Source: Flexithrix dorotheae DSM 6795
GTDB taxonomy: Bacteria; Bacteroidota; Bacteroidia; Cytophagales; Flammeovirgaceae
Length of the DNA: 64,000 nucleotides
Reading direction: 5' to 3'
Assembly: GCF_000379765.1 (NCBI RefSeq)
Contig: NZ_KB903520.1
Location: forward strand, 1 to 64,000
Shown: one piece after another, positions 1 to 9,125 of the stretch
Numbering within the stretch: the stretch's first letter is position 1
Layout of the letters: each line of letters starts with the position of its first letter
The notes under the pieces: model-generated
Databases searched by the model: none
Seen by the model: the letters and a program-made list of their open reading frames with translations, nothing else
Told to the model about the DNA's origin: nothing
Position numbers and translations under genes: made by a program

Positions 1-1
1 A

Positions 2-1267
2 TATGCTATCGCCAATTCCGCGACCACTAAAAATGCTTTTCTGGATATGGAATCGGCAGAAGGCAGGGTTAGGGAATTATTGGCTGACGGTTATCCTCAA
101 ATAAATGGGTCATTGGCTCTAACTGATAATTTTAACCTGCAAACCACTTTTCTTCCAGCTGAGTTTTTTGCTGATGATCCTTCAGAAGTGCCGGATGATG
201 CTCCTCCAGTACCGGTGAAGTTTGGGGTTAGGTATTCGGGAAATGCGGGTATTTCTGCAAGGCAACTGATTTTTGATGGTTCTTTTTTTCTTGGGGTGAA
301 AGCGGCAAAAACGTATACAGAACTTTCTCAAAAACAATATGCCAGAACTAAAATTGAAACAGCTGAGGCGGTTTCTAAAGCGTATTATGGAGTACTTGTC
401 ACAAAAGAAAGGCTGGAGCTGGCCACAGAGAATTTAGGCAGGTTGGATTCTCTCCTAAGACAAACCACAGCCATGTACGAAAATGGCTTTTCCGAAAAAC
501 TTGATGTAGACAGGATTAGGGTAAACTATAATGTTTCGAAAACACAGGTGGCTAATTTCAGCCGTATGCTTATTGTTCAGGAAAATCTTTTGAAGTTTCA
601 AATAGGAATGAATGTGAAGAATTCTTTGGCTCTAAAAGAGAGTCTTGACGATTTTACGCCAGGTTCAATTGTTTTTGATAAAGGCAATTTTGATTATAGC
701 CAGCGAATTGAATATTCGATTTTGCAAACCCAAAGGGAACTGGATCAGATGAATATTAAACAATATAAAGTGAAATATTATCCTAATCTGTATTTGGATG
801 CTGCTTTTGGGGCTAATGCCGGGGAAAGTAAAAGAGGGATGTTATTTGATCCGAGAGACGGGTGGTTTAGTTATGGTTATTACGGTCTGACATTGCAAAT
901 GCCCATATTCGATGGGATGCGAAAAAAGTATCAGATTCAGCAGGCCAAAATTAAAGCCCAGCAAACTGAAAACCTTGCATTTAATATGTTTAATACCATT
1001 GACTGGGAGCAGGCACAGGCTAAAATCGACTGGGAAAGCAGTTTGAGTACACTGCAAGCGGAGGAGGAAAATATGGGCTTAGCTCAAAATATTTATAATA
1101 CTACAAAAATAAAATTTCAGGAAGGTATTGGTCAAAGTTTGGATATTGTAAATGCAGAAACTTCCTTAACTGATGCACAGACCAATTATTACCAGGCTTT
1201 GTATGAAGCAATGATTTCTGAAGTAGAATACCTGAGGTCAATTGGCAGATTATGGGCTGATGAATAA
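2..1267 (+). CDS. TolC family outer membrane efflux protein (5' truncated)
   Basis: This is the outer-membrane channel of a tripartite efflux pump. The frame is open to the left edge of the window from base 2, so the N-terminus and signal peptide are missing; the ATG at 47 is internal. The visible 421 residues show the TolC pattern: a long helical stretch with conserved small residues, a central beta-rich part, and near the C-terminus a second helical half ending in a segment like NAETSLTDAQTNYYQAL, typical of the family. It lies 66 bp before a membrane-fusion protein and then an RND permease on the same strand, which supports the assignment. Substrate is unknown. Confidence 0.9.
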   Translation, partial: YAIANSATTKNAFLDMESAEGRVRELLADGYPQINGSLALTDNFNLQTTFLPAEFFADDPSEVPDDAPPVPVKFGVRYSGNAGISARQLIFDGSFFLGVKAAKTYTELSQKQYARTKIETAEAVSKAYYGVLVTKERLELATENLGRLDSLLRQTTAMYENGFSEKLDVDRIRVNYNVSKTQVANFSRMLIVQENLLKFQIGMNVKNSLALKESLDDFTPGSIVFDKGNFDYSQRIEYSILQTQRELDQMNIKQYKVKYYPNLYLDAAFGANAGESKRGMLFDPRDGWFSYGYYGLTLQMPIFDGMRKKYQIQQAKIKAQQTENLAFNMFNTIDWEQAQAKIDWESSLSTLQAEEENMGLAQNIYNTTKIKFQEGIGQSLDIVNAETSLTDAQTNYYQALYEAMISEVEYLRSIGRLWADE

Positions 1268-1333
1268 CAGGGTATTCCAACAGAAAAACTCAAACTTTAA
1301 AGAATTTCTAAAAGCATAATAAAAATAAATACA

Positions 1334-2497
1334 ATGAAGATTTACAGCAGTAAATTAATAATCGCTTTAGTAACTATCTGGATGGCGGCTTGTAACCAGC
1401 CTCAGGCTCCAGAAAGTCTTGAAGAAAAGAAGCAGGAACTTGCTGAACTGAAAAAAGAGCAGGTTGAAATAAAAGAAAAAATTGTGGCCCTCCAAGAGGA
1501 AATTGCCTCAATTTCGGGAGAAAATAAGCAAAAGGATTTGAGAAGAATTGAGGCTATTCAGCTCACCGCTCAACCTTTTAATCATTTTATTGAAGTTCAG
1601 GGGGAAGTACAGTCCGATCAAAACGTGATGGTAACTCCGGAAATGAATGGTGTAATTTTAAAGAGACTGGCGCAGGAAGGTGATTTTGTGAAAGCAGGTC
1701 AGGTAATTGTGGTTTTGGATGCAGAAGTACTGAAAAGAACAATAGCCGAAATCGAAACCAAACTGGAATTGGCCAATACCATGTATGAAAGACAAAAGAA
1801 CCTGTGGGAACAGCAAATTGGTTCGGAGGTGCAATACTTACAGGCAAAAAATACCAAGGAGTCTTTAGAGAAGAACCTTGAGGCACAAAAAGCACAACTG
1901 GCAAATGCTAATGTAAAATCACCGATCAGTGGAGTGCTGGACGAGTTTTTTATGAATAAAGGGGAAATGGCCACTCCCTCTGCTCCATTGGCCAGAGTTG
2001 TGAATGTGGCTCAGGTGAAAATTTCTGCAGATGTTTCAGAAGCTTATACCAAGTATGTGAAAAAAGGAGATTCAGTTACGGTAAATTTCCCAGCTATCGG
2101 TGAGAGCATTAAAGTGCCGATCAGACACGTAGGACAATTTATAAACGCACAAAACAGAACTTTCCGAATTGAAATGAAAGCATCTAATAAGGATGGGTTT
2201 TTAAAACCAAATACCCTGGCAGTGGTGAAAATTAATGATTTTTCGAAGGAAGATGCAGTTGTTGTGCCTTCCAACATAATCCAGAAGGCTACCAATGGCG
2301 ATACTTTTGTGTTTGCCATTGACAAGAAGGATAAGACCGGAAAAGTGAAAAAGGTGGTAATCAAAAGTTCGAAGTCATTTAATGGGAAATCTCTTGTTGA
2401 AGAAGGTTTAAAACCAGGAGATTATGTAGTTGGAAAGGGATATAATGAAGTAGTGGCAGGAGATGAAGTAAATATAGTGGAGGAAAGGAAAATCTAA
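1334..2497 (+). CDS. Efflux RND transporter periplasmic adaptor subunit (HlyD/MFP family lipoprotein)
   Basis: Membrane-fusion protein linking the inner-membrane RND permease to the TolC channel. The first about 20 residues form a lipoprotein signal ending in MAAC, so Cys20 is probably lipidated. Residues 28-65 are a Lys/Glu-rich coiled coil, followed by a split biotinyl-lipoyl-like domain (RLAQEGDFVKAGQVIVVLD and later NVKSPISGVLDEFF) that brackets a helical hairpin, then the beta-barrel and membrane-proximal domains. Length 387 aa is normal. It sits between the TolC and RND genes and is surely one operon with them; no internal promoter or terminator is evident before it. Confidence 0.93.
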   Translation: MKIYSSKLIIALVTIWMAACNQPQAPESLEEKKQELAELKKEQVEIKEKIVALQEEIASISGENKQKDLRRIEAIQLTAQPFNHFIEVQGEVQSDQNVMVTPEMNGVILKRLAQEGDFVKAGQVIVVLDAEVLKRTIAEIETKLELANTMYERQKNLWEQQIGSEVQYLQAKNTKESLEKNLEAQKAQLANANVKSPISGVLDEFFMNKGEMATPSAPLARVVNVAQVKISADVSEAYTKYVKKGDSVTVNFPAIGESIKVPIRHVGQFINAQNRTFRIEMKASNKDGFLKPNTLAVVKINDFSKEDAVVVPSNIIQKATNGDTFVFAIDKKDKTGKVKKVVIKSSKSFNGKSLVEEGLKPGDYVVGKGYNEVVAGDEVNIVEERKI

Positions 2498-2550
2498 TAC
2501 CCTCTGCCACTAAAAATTGAATTGCCAGACTATAAATTTTTATTAAGCAT

Positions 2551-2613
2551 CCGTGTGGTTTTTTAGGGTAAAAATCTGTTTCCCAATACTTTATAAAAGA
2601 TGAAATCACACGG
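2551..2613 (+). repeat. Inverted repeat in the adaptor-permease spacer
   Basis: CCGTGTG at 2551-2557 pairs with CACACGG at 2607-2613, and the pairing extends a few A-T/G-T steps inward over a loop of about 40 bases. It lies between the adaptor and the RND permease genes just before the permease start. It may be an mRNA stem that sets the relative expression of the two genes, or chance. Only the pairing is seen. Confidence 0.35.
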
Positions 2614-2650
2614 TTAATTTTGATTTACTACTTAAAATATCAGAAAAATA

Positions 2651-5600
2651 ATGGCTGAAAATCAAGAAAATAATACTGATAATAATGAGGAGCAGGAGGG
2701 GGCAGCTTTAAATCAGGTTACGGATGAAAAAAAGAATATTACCCGGGAATTTGGGATCAGTAGTTTCTCCCTGAATAATTCTACGAGTGTTTTCATCCTT
2801 ACTATGATTATAGTGCTTTTTGGGTTCATTTCCTTTTATTCTATGCCCAAAGAGTTATTTCCAGAGGTGGCTTTCCCAACGGTTTATATTAATACGCCAT
2901 ATCCTGGAAACTCCCCTGTGGATATTGAAAACCTGATTACCCGACAGATTGAGAAGCAATTGAAATCGATTTCCGGGGTCAAGAAAATTAATTCTACATC
3001 TGCTCAGGATGTTTCCATTATCGTAATGGAGTTTAATGAAGATGTGGACATTACCAAAGCACTCACGGATGTGAAAGATGCGGTGGATAAGTCTAAAAAA
3101 GACCTGCCCACTGATCTGGATGACGATCCTTTGGTGCAGGAAATTGATGTGTCAGAATTGCCTATTATGGTGATTAATATTTCCGGTGATTTTGAAATTG
3201 AAAAATTGAAGGATTACGCAGAGTGGCTGGAAGATGAACTGGAAGAGCTGAAGGAAGTTTCTAAAGTGAATATAAGTGGTTCGGTTGATCGGGAAATCCA
3301 GATTAATGTGGATTTGTTTAAAATGGATGCCCGTAAAATTACCTTTAACGACATTGAAACAGCTATTCGGAATGAAAATTTATCCATGTCTGGTGGGGAT
3401 GTCCTAACGGAGGGATATAGAAGAGCTCTAAGGGTTTCTGCAGAGTTCAACAATATTGAGGATATCAGAAATATCATTGTAAAATCTGAGGATCAGAATA
3501 CCATCTATTTGAAGGATATCGCTGAGGTGAAAGATACTTATGTAGAGAGAGATAGTTATGCAAGGCTTGGGGTAACTTCTTTTCCTGAGGAGGGTAATTA
3601 TCCTGTAATTTCGCTCCAGGTGGTGAAAAGAAGTGGGGAAAACCTGATTAATGCCGATGAAAAAATCAATAAATTACTGGAAGATGCAGTGGGCACGAAA
3701 TTACCCTCAAATTTAAATATTGCCATTACTGATAATCAGGCAGATAGAATGAACCTGCAGTTGGATAACCTGATTAACAGTATCATTTCGGGGATTATCC
3801 TGGTAGTGTTGGTGCTTTTGTTTTTTATGGGTTTAAGGAATGCGATTTTTGTGGGTATTGCCATCCCGCTTTCCATGCTTATAGCCTTTATTCTTTTGGG
3901 AAGTACAGGAAATACTATCAATACCATGGTATTGTTTTCCTTAATTCTCGCCCTGGGAATGCTGGTGGATAATGCCATTGTGGTTATCGAGAATATTTAC
4001 CGATTAATGGAGCAGGGATACACGCCTATCAGGGCTGCAAAAGAGGGAGTTGGAGAAGTTGCCGTGGCGATTATAAGTTCTACTTTAACCACCTTGGCAG
4101 CTTTCTTACCTTTGGCTTTCTGGGGAGGCCTGGTTGGAGAATTTATGAAATTTCTTCCGATTACTTTGATCATTGTTTTAGCCTCCTCACTTTTTGTAGG
4201 TTTAGTGATTAACCCTGTGGTAGCTGGTCAGTATATGAAAGTGGATAAAAGTCAAAGCCAAACTCCTTCAAAAAAGAAGAAGTTAATGATTTTTGGTCTG
4301 GCTTTGATTACAGTGGCTTTCCCTTGTTATTTTGCTTTGGGGGGAAATTATATTTTAGGCAACCTTCTGATGATTTCAGGGATTTTTACGCTTTTGAATG
4401 CATTTGCCTTCAGACCTGCGGCTTTTTGGTTTCAAAATACATTACTTGTAAAACTGGAAAACATTTACCTCAATACACTTAAGTTTGCCTTAAGCGGATT
4501 CAGACCTTATTTCTTCTTTGGTGGAACGGTGATATTTTTATTTTTATCGCTAATGATGTTTTCGGCCAATGCTCCAAAAGTCTTGTTTTTCCCGGATAAC
4601 CAGCCAAATTACATTTATGTATATGCTGAAGCTCCATTGGGAACAGATGTGGAAACTACCAATAGAATTACAAACGAATTGGAAGATAAGGTTTTTGAAG
4701 TTTTAAAACCATACAGCAAGGTAGTAAAATCGATTGTTACAAATGTGGGACGAAATACTGCAGACCCTCAGGAAGCCATTACCGGAGGCTCAGGTGATGT
4801 TACTCCCCACAAGAGTAAAATATCTATTGGTTTTGTAAAGTATGAAGAAAGAGGCGGAGTAAATACCAGAGACCTCTTGAAACTTGTAGGAGAAGCAGCT
4901 AAAACAATTCCCGGATTAAAAGTTTCTACCGGAAAGGAAAATTCAGGTCCTCCTGTAGGGGCGCCTATTAATTTGGAAATTAATGGTGATGATTATATTA
5001 CCCTGATTCGTGAGGCCGAAATCCTTAAAAATAAAATTGATAATTCAGGGATTGAAGGGATTGAAAATCTTGAGCTTGACATCGAAACGGGAAAACCCGA
5101 ATTACTGGTGAACATTGACAGAACAAAAGCCAGAAGATTTGGATTATCTACGGCAATGCTTGCCGGAACCATGAGGACGGCCATTTATGGTAAAGAGGTT
5201 TCCAAGTTTAAAGATGGGGATGATGATTATCCCATTCAGTTGAGATTAGCTGATAAGTATAGGTACAACATTTCTGTATTGCATGATCAGCGGTTGACTT
5301 ATAGAGACAATAAAGGCAAATTTCACCAGATTCCGGTTTCTGCTGTAGCCGATTTGGAATACAGTTCTACTTATGGTTCGGTGAAAAGAAAGGATTTGGA
5401 CAGAATGGTTACATTGAGTTCCAATGTGATTGAAGGTTATAATGCCAATGAGGTGGTTGCGGAAATGAAAACTTTACTGGCTGACCATGAATTACCCGAT
5501 GGATATCAGTTTAAATTTACAGGGCAACAGGAAGAACAGGCTGAGTCTTTTGCCTTCCTGGTGAAAGCACTTCTCATTGCAGTATGTTCTATTTTCATGA

Positions 5601-6172
5601 TTTTGGTTTCCCAGTTTAATTCCACCGTGAAACCATTTATAATCATTGGGTCTGTTGTATTCAGTTTAATTGGGGTGTTTTTGGGAATGACTGCCTTCGG
5701 TGACGATTTTGTAATTATCATGACTGGTATTGGAATTATCTCTCTGGCCGGTGTGGTGGTGAATAATGCCATTGTATTAATTGATTATATTGACCTGACC
5801 AGAGAAAGAAAACGAAAGGATCTTGGAATAGCAGAGGATGTTCACCTGGATAAACAAAACTTTATTGAATGTCTGGTGGAAGGCGGCTACACCAGGTTAA
5901 GACCTGTGCTTTTAACTGCGATTACCACCGTACTTGGTTTAGTACCACTGGCTACCGGATTCAATATCGATTTCTACGGTATGTTTGCCTATTTTGAACC
6001 ACAAATATTTGTAGGAGGAGAAAACGCAGATTTCTGGGGACCAATGGCCTGGACAGTAATTTACGGGTTAGTGTTTGCCACTTTCCTTACCTTGGTGATT
6101 GTGCCTGTGATGTATTTGATTTCTGATAGAATTATCTTCAGAATGAAAAAATTGACTGGCAAAGCCCATTAA
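2651..6172 (+). CDS. Efflux RND transporter permease subunit (AcrB/MexB superfamily)
   Basis: Proton-driven inner-membrane pump of the tripartite system. The 1173-aa protein has the RND layout: TM1 at about 47-67, a large periplasmic loop, a TM2-TM6 bundle at about 375-525, a second loop, and a final TM bundle. The TM4 motif reads LGMLVDNAIVVIENI, i.e. one Asp where AcrB has an Asp-Asp pair. The paired motif in the second half is AGVVVNNAIVLIDYI. It starts with an acidic Asn/Glu-rich cytoplasmic tail of about 35 residues before the usual start of the family. It follows the adaptor gene by 153 bp and ends at an intrinsic terminator. Confidence 0.94.
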   Translation: MAENQENNTDNNEEQEGAALNQVTDEKKNITREFGISSFSLNNSTSVFILTMIIVLFGFISFYSMPKELFPEVAFPTVYINTPYPGNSPVDIENLITRQIEKQLKSISGVKKINSTSAQDVSIIVMEFNEDVDITKALTDVKDAVDKSKKDLPTDLDDDPLVQEIDVSELPIMVINISGDFEIEKLKDYAEWLEDELEELKEVSKVNISGSVDREIQINVDLFKMDARKITFNDIETAIRNENLSMSGGDVLTEGYRRALRVSAEFNNIEDIRNIIVKSEDQNTIYLKDIAEVKDTYVERDSYARLGVTSFPEEGNYPVISLQVVKRSGENLINADEKINKLLEDAVGTKLPSNLNIAITDNQADRMNLQLDNLINSIISGIILVVLVLLFFMGLRNAIFVGIAIPLSMLIAFILLGSTGNTINTMVLFSLILALGMLVDNAIVVIENIYRLMEQGYTPIRAAKEGVGEVAVAIISSTLTTLAAFLPLAFWGGLVGEFMKFLPITLIIVLASSLFVGLVINPVVAGQYMKVDKSQSQTPSKKKKLMIFGLALITVAFPCYFALGGNYILGNLLMISGIFTLLNAFAFRPAAFWFQNTLLVKLENIYLNTLKFALSGFRPYFFFGGTVIFLFLSLMMFSANAPKVLFFPDNQPNYIYVYAEAPLGTDVETTNRITNELEDKVFEVLKPYSKVVKSIVTNVGRNTADPQEAITGGSGDVTPHKSKISIGFVKYEERGGVNTRDLLKLVGEAAKTIPGLKVSTGKENSGPPVGAPINLEINGDDYITLIREAEILKNKIDNSGIEGIENLELDIETGKPELLVNIDRTKARRFGLSTAMLAGTMRTAIYGKEVSKFKDGDDDYPIQLRLADKYRYNISVLHDQRLTYRDNKGKFHQIPVSAVADLEYSSTYGSVKRKDLDRMVTLSSNVIEGYNANEVVAEMKTLLADHELPDGYQFKFTGQQEEQAESFAFLVKALLIAVCSIFMILVSQFNSTVKPFIIIGSVVFSLIGVFLGMTAFGDDFVIIMTGIGIISLAGVVVNNAIVLIDYIDLTRERKRKDLGIAEDVHLDKQNFIECLVEGGYTRLRPVLLTAITTVLGLVPLATGFNIDFYGMFAYFEPQIFVGGENADFWGPMAWTVIYGLVFATFLTLVIVPVMYLISDRIIFRMKKLTGKAH

Positions 6173-6195
6173 TTTGAAACATAGATAATTAGGAG

Positions 6196-6235
6196 AATCC
6201 CCAATCGGATATTGATTTGATTGGGGATTTTTTTA
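6196..6235 (+). terminator. Intrinsic terminator of the efflux operon
   Basis: AATCCCCAATC (6196-6206) pairs perfectly with GATTGGGGATT (6219-6229), with a 12-base loop and a run of eight T after the stem. It ends the TolC-adaptor-RND operon and its T-run touches the stop codon of the convergent gene at 6233. Confidence 0.9.
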
Positions 6236-7651
6236 TTGCAGAATGAGGGCTACCCAATTCCCCTTTCCGGGGCATTCCAAAGTTGTTTCCCTACCTCCGG
6301 ATATCTTACTTTCTGGAGACCATTCACTAGTGGAGATATTCAGCCATATCAAGTTAAATTCTCCTTCAAAATTAGACAGGTCAATTTTTACTTCTCCGCC
6401 ATTGGTGAAATAAATGGCATATTCTTTTCCTGGAATTCCTCTTACATAAGCTTCATTTTCAGATCGGTCTTCAAGAATTTCTGTAATGGGCCGACCATTA
6501 AAAAAATCCATCTTGTCAGTTAACAAACGCATACTTTTGATGACTGCCAGGGCTGTTTCATTTAAGCCCTGCCCTGAAGTGGGCCGGTGGAATCTGGCAC
6601 TTGCCGTGCCCATAAATACATTTCGACAAAATGATTCAATAGCATTTTTAGTGGTTTGATGTCTTCCTCCATCATTTCCATAAATTTTCACATTGTTGGC
6701 AGGCCTTACCGTTCCGGAATTTTTAATTTTTTGAAGTTGTTTCATCCCAATCTCCCAATGCTTCTCTCCAGTATTATGATTGTTTTGGGAGATATCTGCA
6801 AAATCATAAATTTCAGGGTGATCTATGGTTTCCCTATGGGCCACATGCGACAAATCCCAGGGATCCCACATTTCTGTGGTAAAAATCTTTTTTCCATTTT
6901 CTGAAGCTACTTTTTTCATATAAAGAGACCAAAATTTTCCCCATTCTGAAGTCACTGAGGTTTCATTGTCCATGCAATAAAGTACATGATCAAATTTTAG
7001 TGAAATGGAAAGTAGTTTATCCACAAATTTTTGCTGATACCCAAGCAGCCTCAAATTACTTTCCTGAGCAGGAACCGACCAGAAAAAATTGTTTTCTACA
7101 AAAGTAGGATGGGTGCTTACTTTTGTGGGTAAATGAGTAGCCTCCTCAGAATAGTTTTTATTATTTTTTGGATTAAAAGGATTAACATTCCAATTTTCCC
7201 TGTAAAAGTCGAAAGTTGCCCATACTTCCAGTTGCACAATGATTTCTCTTTGTGAGGTTTCTTCCAGAAAATTGGATAACCTGTGCCAGTACTCTTCATT
7301 CCACTGGTTTAAGTCATATTTGCCATCTGCACTTAAATGAAATGGCCAAACATTACCGCTATCTCTGCTAGACATGGTATTCCTGACGTAATTCCCTCCA
7401 ACCGATTGCAACAATTCCAGGTGTTTTTCAAGATCAGGATACTGAAATAAATTATCTTCAACAGAACCACCTAGTAATAGCAATGGCTCACCTTTGTATT
7501 GCCAATAGGCAGGAAAATCTGTGGAGGGCTGAATATAACCCGATTTTGAGTTTATGGTGCCTTCCTGCTGCGCATTTGGAGAGGGATGATGACATGAATT
7601 TAAAATAAAAAATGATAAGAGAATAGGAAATAAGCTTGTTAGTTTCTGCAT
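6233..7651 (-). CDS. Putative glycoside hydrolase-like lipoprotein (TIM-barrel type)
   Basis: Secreted lipoprotein of 472 aa. I prefer the start at 7651, since the longer frame (7726) adds an unlikely leader before a good lipoprotein signal (MQKLTSLFPILLSF...LNSC). The mature protein begins with a short N-terminal strand region (YWQYKGEPLLLLGGSVEDNLFQ) and reads like a cellulase-superfamily TIM barrel: a VGGNYVRNTMSSRD strand, IIVQLEVWATFDFY, then HVLYCMDNETS, whose Glu is a candidate acid/base, and KIFTTEMWDPWD. A small C-terminal beta domain follows. Substrate cannot be told from the sequence. It stands alone, convergent with the efflux operon. Confidence 0.7.
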   Translation of the reverse strand: MQKLTSLFPILLSFFILNSCHHPSPNAQQEGTINSKSGYIQPSTDFPAYWQYKGEPLLLLGGSVEDNLFQYPDLEKHLELLQSVGGNYVRNTMSSRDSGNVWPFHLSADGKYDLNQWNEEYWHRLSNFLEETSQREIIVQLEVWATFDFYRENWNVNPFNPKNNKNYSEEATHLPTKVSTHPTFVENNFFWSVPAQESNLRLLGYQQKFVDKLLSISLKFDHVLYCMDNETSVTSEWGKFWSLYMKKVASENGKKIFTTEMWDPWDLSHVAHRETIDHPEIYDFADISQNNHNTGEKHWEIGMKQLQKIKNSGTVRPANNVKIYGNDGGRHQTTKNAIESFCRNVFMGTASARFHRPTSGQGLNETALAVIKSMRLLTDKMDFFNGRPITEILEDRSENEAYVRGIPGKEYAIYFTNGGEVKIDLSNFEGEFNLIWLNISTSEWSPESKISGGRETTLECPGKGNWVALILQ

Positions 7652-7844
7652 TCTTTTGGAGTTTTGAACTAAAATAAGGATAGAAAAAATATTATTTCTA
7701 ATAAATGATCCAGCTATTTTATTCACTATGAATAAGTTATGGTTTCAAATAAAGATGTAAAAACAGTTTTTCTTTTCTCAACTAAAATTACTCACCTTAA
7801 AGCAACCAGTCAATAATCATTTCCCCAATTTAATTTAAAATACG

Positions 7845-9026
7845 ATGGAGCAGGATAATAATAATTTTAACATGGTCGCAAAAACCCTCTTTGGATTGGA
7901 GGAGGTTTTGGCAAAGGAAATTAAACAATTGGGAGGGAAAGATGTAAAAGTCCTGAACCGAGCGGTAAGTTTTAAAGGAGATAAAAGGCTCATGTATAAA
8001 GCTAATTTATGCCTTCGAACCGCAATTAGTATTCTGAAGCCTATTCATGAGTTTATTACCAGAAATGAACATACGCTTTACGATCAGGTAAAAGCCATTG
8101 ACTGGACCAAATGGCTTGATCTGGATAAAACATTTTCTATAGAAAGTACAGTGCAGTCAGAGTATTTCAACCATACTAAATATGTGGCTTTAAAAGCCAA
8201 GGATGCCATAGTTGACCAGTTTAAGGAAAAGTTTGGAGAACGGCCCTCAGTGGATCGTGAAAAGCCTTATTTAAAGTTGCACATTCACATCTCTCAACAG
8301 GAATGCACAATTTTGCACGATAGTTCAGGATATCCTTTATTTAAAAGAGGATACAGAACACAAACTAATAAAGCCCCTTTGAATGAGGTTTTGGCAGCCG
8401 GACTGATTCTGCTTTCCGGCTGGGATGGGAAAACGACCTTTATCGACCCTATGTGTGGTTCGGGGACTATTCCAATAGAAGCCGGATTGATAGCTGGAAA
8501 TATTCCTCCAAATATCCACAGAAAGTATTTTGGTTTTCAATTGTGGGATGATTTTGATGAAAATCTTTGGGAAGAAGTGATCGCAGAGGCAAAAGCAGGG
8601 GAAAAGGAAATACATTGTAAAATCCTGGCTTCAGATGTTTCCGATGATACTATGGATATGGCCGGAACAAATATAGAGGCTGCAGGGTTAGATGAAGTAA
8701 TCAGATTAAGTAAAAAGTCTTTTTTTGAAAGGGATGCTCCTCCTGCTCCGGGATTATTAATTGTAAATCCGCCCTATGGAGAAAGGATTGTGCCCGAAAG
8801 AATTATGGCTTTTTATAAAAAAATGGGAGATAGGCTGAAGGAAAATTATTCGGGTTATGATGCCTGGATCATTACCTCCAATGCCGATGCCGTTAAAAAA
8901 ATTGGATTAAGACATTCTAAAAGGCTTACTTTATACAATGGGTCTCTTGAATGCAGATTTCTGAAATATGAAATGTATAGAGGAACTAAAAAATCGTTCT
9001 CTAAAAAAGAAAGAAGACCGCATTAA
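7845..9026 (+). CDS. THUMP domain class I SAM-dependent RNA methyltransferase (RlmL/YpsC-like)
   Basis: Cytoplasmic 393-aa RNA methyltransferase. The N-terminal 160 residues form the THUMP/ferredoxin-like RNA-binding module (MVAKTLFGLEEVLAKEI at the start is characteristic). The C-terminal half is a Rossmann methyltransferase with FIDPMCGSGTIPIEAGL as the SAM-binding motif and NPPYGER at residues 308-314 as the catalytic N-P-P-Y motif of N2-guanine methylases. By family the substrate is probably a 23S rRNA guanosine (the activity of the RlmL N-terminal half), but tRNA methylases share this design. It is a single gene between unrelated neighbours. Confidence 0.88.
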   Translation: MEQDNNNFNMVAKTLFGLEEVLAKEIKQLGGKDVKVLNRAVSFKGDKRLMYKANLCLRTAISILKPIHEFITRNEHTLYDQVKAIDWTKWLDLDKTFSIESTVQSEYFNHTKYVALKAKDAIVDQFKEKFGERPSVDREKPYLKLHIHISQQECTILHDSSGYPLFKRGYRTQTNKAPLNEVLAAGLILLSGWDGKTTFIDPMCGSGTIPIEAGLIAGNIPPNIHRKYFGFQLWDDFDENLWEEVIAEAKAGEKEIHCKILASDVSDDTMDMAGTNIEAAGLDEVIRLSKKSFFERDAPPAPGLLIVNPPYGERIVPERIMAFYKKMGDRLKENYSGYDAWIITSNADAVKKIGLRHSKRLTLYNGSLECRFLKYEMYRGTKKSFSKKERRPH

Positions 9027-9125
9027 GTTAAAATACTATATAATTTTCAATCATCTCTATTACCAAAATATGTTTATTAACAAACCTTTACAAATCAGCA
9101 TTTTAAACATTTAACAACAAAAGAA

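Noticed and set aside
842-1057. Antisense frame inside the TolC gene
   Set aside because: It is a mirror of the real gene on the other strand, without signal, domain or conserved motif.
1587-1974. Two overlapping antisense frames inside the adaptor gene
   Set aside because: Ser/Phe/Pro-rich shadows of a well-supported gene on the plus strand.
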